A stretch of DNA of 64,000 nucleotides from Canna indica (Eukaryota > Streptophyta > Magnoliopsida > Zingiberales > Cannaceae). The translations under genes and the position numbers were made by a program. Below, piece after piece: positions 62,620 to 64,000 of this stretch. The stretch lies in assembly GCA_034359265.1 (NCBI GenBank), contig CP136890.1, positions 49,016,501 through 49,080,500 on the forward strand, given 5' to 3'. Numbering within the stretch: the first letter of the stretch is position 1; every line of letters starts with the position of its first letter. The notes beneath the pieces were generated by a model that worked only from the letters and a program-made list of their open reading frames with translations, had not been told where the DNA came from and ran no database searches.

Positions 62620-64000
62620 GCAATCTGAGTCCCGAGCGACTCCAGAACATTCACTGTGATGGGAGAAGTTGTTAATCGAGTTATTTTTGACAGACTAATG
62701 CAAAGAATTGCAAGATTTTTCGAATAAAATCTTGAACGAAGCCGACTGATTGAACTTCGGGGTATGGACTCGAAACGCCCAGCAATCTGAGTCCCGAGCG
62801 ACTCCAGAACATTCACTGTGATGGGAGAAGTTGTTAATCGAGTTATTTTTGACAGACTAATGCAAAGAATTGCAAGATTTTTCGAATAGAATCTTCAACG
62901 AAGACGACTGATTGAATTTCGGGGTATCGGCTCGAAACGCCCAGCAATCTGAGTCCCGAGCGACTCCAGAACATTCACTGTGATGGGAGAAGTTGTTAAT
63001 CGAGTTATTTTTGACAGACTAATGCAAAGAATTGCAAGTTTTTTCGAATAGAATCTTGAACGAAGCCGACTAATTGAACTTCGGGGTATCGGCTCGAAAC
63101 GCACAGCAATCTGAGTCCCGAGCGACTCCAGAACATTCACTGTGATGGGAGAAGTTGTTAATGGAGTTATTTTTGATAGACTAATGCATTGAATTACACG
63201 GTTTTTCGAACAAAATACTGAACGAAGCCGACAGATTGAACTTCGGTGTATCAGCTCGAAACGCCCGGCAATCTGAGTCCCGAGCGACTCTAGAACATTC
63301 ACTGTGATGGGAGAAGTTGTTAATCGAGTTATTTTTGACAGACTAATACAAAGAATTACTCGCTTTTTCGAACAGAATGCTGAACGAAGCCGACTGATTG
63401 AACTTCGGGGTATCGGCTCGAAACGCACAGCAATCTGAGTCCCGAGCGACTCCAGAACATTCACTGTGATGGGAGAAGTTGTTAATCGAGTTATTTTTGA
63501 CAGACTAATGCAAAGAATTACTCGCTTTTTCGAACAGAATGCTGAACGAAGCCGACTGATTGAACTTCGGGGTATCGGCTCGAAACGCCCAGCAATCTGA
63601 GTCCCGAGCGACTCCAGAACATTCACTGTGATGGGAGAAGTTGTTAATCGAGTTATTTTTGACAGACTAATGCAAAGAATTGCAAGATTTTTCGAATAGA
63701 ATCTTGAACAAAGCCGGCTGATTGAACTTCGGGGTATCGGCTCGAAACGCACAGCAATCTGAGTCCCGAGCGACTCCAGAACATTCACTGTGATGGGAGA
63801 AGTTGTTAATCGAGTTATTTTTGACAGACTAATGCAAAGAATTACTCGCTTTTTCGAACAGAATGCTGAACGAAGCCGACTGATTGAACTTCGGGGTATC
63901 GGCTCGAAACGCCCAGCAATTTGAGTCCCGAGCGACTCCAGAACATTCACTGTGATGGGAGAAGTTGTTAATCGAGTTATTTTTGAAGGACTAATGCAAA
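62620..64000. repeat. Satellite array continuing to window edge
   Basis: After the long duplicated segment ends, a GAATAAAATC monomer with GTATGGACTCG (about 62765) and a CTTCAACGAAGACGAC monomer at 62893 repeat the 61570-61760 arrangement 1134 bp later (7 monomers). Changes unique here are GCAAGTTTTTTCG (about 63036), CCGACAGATTG (about 63228) and TTTTTGAAGGAC (about 63983). The array has not ended at base 64000. Confidence 0.75.

Larger units (their letters stand above)
1..64000. repeat. Satellite DNA array, 162-bp monomer, about 395 head-to-tail copies
   Basis: The anchor TTGAACTTCGGGGTATCG and its close variants recur every 162 or 163 bp from the first line to the last, always on the same strand, with no intervening unique DNA. 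Examples of anchor positions are 21, 184, 346 and 508. Both window edges fall inside the array. Monomers differ from each other at scattered diagnostic sites, while monomers at matching places in higher-order units are nearly identical. A 162-bp period is close to one nucleosome, as in many centromeric satellites; that role is inference. I do not recognise the family. No gene, tRNA, rRNA or transposon interrupts the array. Confidence 0.97.

Noticed and set aside
1..64000. Reassigned genetic code: TAG and TAA alternate with CAG and CAA at one plus-frame site, as if both meant Gln
   Set aside because: A simple C-to-T transition explains it. TAT also occurs at that site, and a second, mostly fixed TGA would also need reassignment. 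One site in non-coding repeats is not evidence of a variant code.
1..64000. CRISPR array
   Set aside because: The period is far too long, the supposed spacers are as conserved as the repeats, and there are no cas genes or leader.
1..64000. LTR or Helitron-derived tandem repeat, or rDNA spacer subrepeats
   Set aside because: No LTR termini, primer-binding site, polypurine tract, hairpin-CTRR end or rRNA sequence was seen anywhere in the window.

Overview
The whole 64 kb window is one uninterrupted tandem satellite array. The basic monomer is 162 bp (hand count of one monomer: about 44% GC, 10 CpG dinucleotides). About 395 head-to-tail copies, all in the same orientation, fill the window from edge to edge, and the array runs off both ends. 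I found no unique sequence, no tRNA or rRNA gene, no transposon, no CRISPR array and no gene I could defend. Such an array indicates eukaryotic heterochromatin, most likely centromeric or pericentromeric, or a B chromosome or similar element, assembled from long reads. CpG is not depleted, which leans toward an animal with little germline DNA methylation, such as many insects. I do not recognise the family and cannot name the organism.

Layout. The array is a mosaic of higher-order repeats (HORs) built from diverged monomer subtypes. Three different single-base insertions create 163-bp monomers, and each is confined to part of the array. An extra A (GTTGATTAAT) marks about 1-5 kb. An extra G (TTTTTGCGAAC) marks about 5.8-35.7 kb. 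An extra G (CGGGGGTATCGG) marks about 43.3-59.7 kb. HOR periods are therefore 162n plus the number of 163-bp monomers inside. Region by region: 1-5760, HORs of 8, 9 and 10 monomers; 5761-16860, irregular HORs including a 1135-bp tandem 7-mer; 16861-18480, five tandem 324-bp dimers; 19134-24158, 11-mer and 10-mer HORs; 24159-29306, mixed, with a 973-bp 6-mer; 29307-33200, two 1947-bp 12-mers; 33201-42254, duplicated blocks at 3159, 3969 and 810 bp, carrying a rearranged 1.5-monomer; 42255-64000, 16-mer (2593 bp) HORs and a 4.5-kb segment repeated 14.1 kb away.

Reading frames. Because 162 is divisible by 3, any stop-free frame continues through successive monomers. This produces minus-strand open frames of up to 998 codons made of a 54-residue repeat. 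They begin and end only where a 1-bp insertion or point mutation occurs, and I do not call them genes. The plus-strand frame is more interesting. Most copies have two stops, but one subtype is stop-free, and several codons vary mostly synonymously between subtypes (five different Arg codons at one site, all four Pro codons at another). The satellite may therefore descend from a coding sequence. That is inference, and the test is described in the findings.
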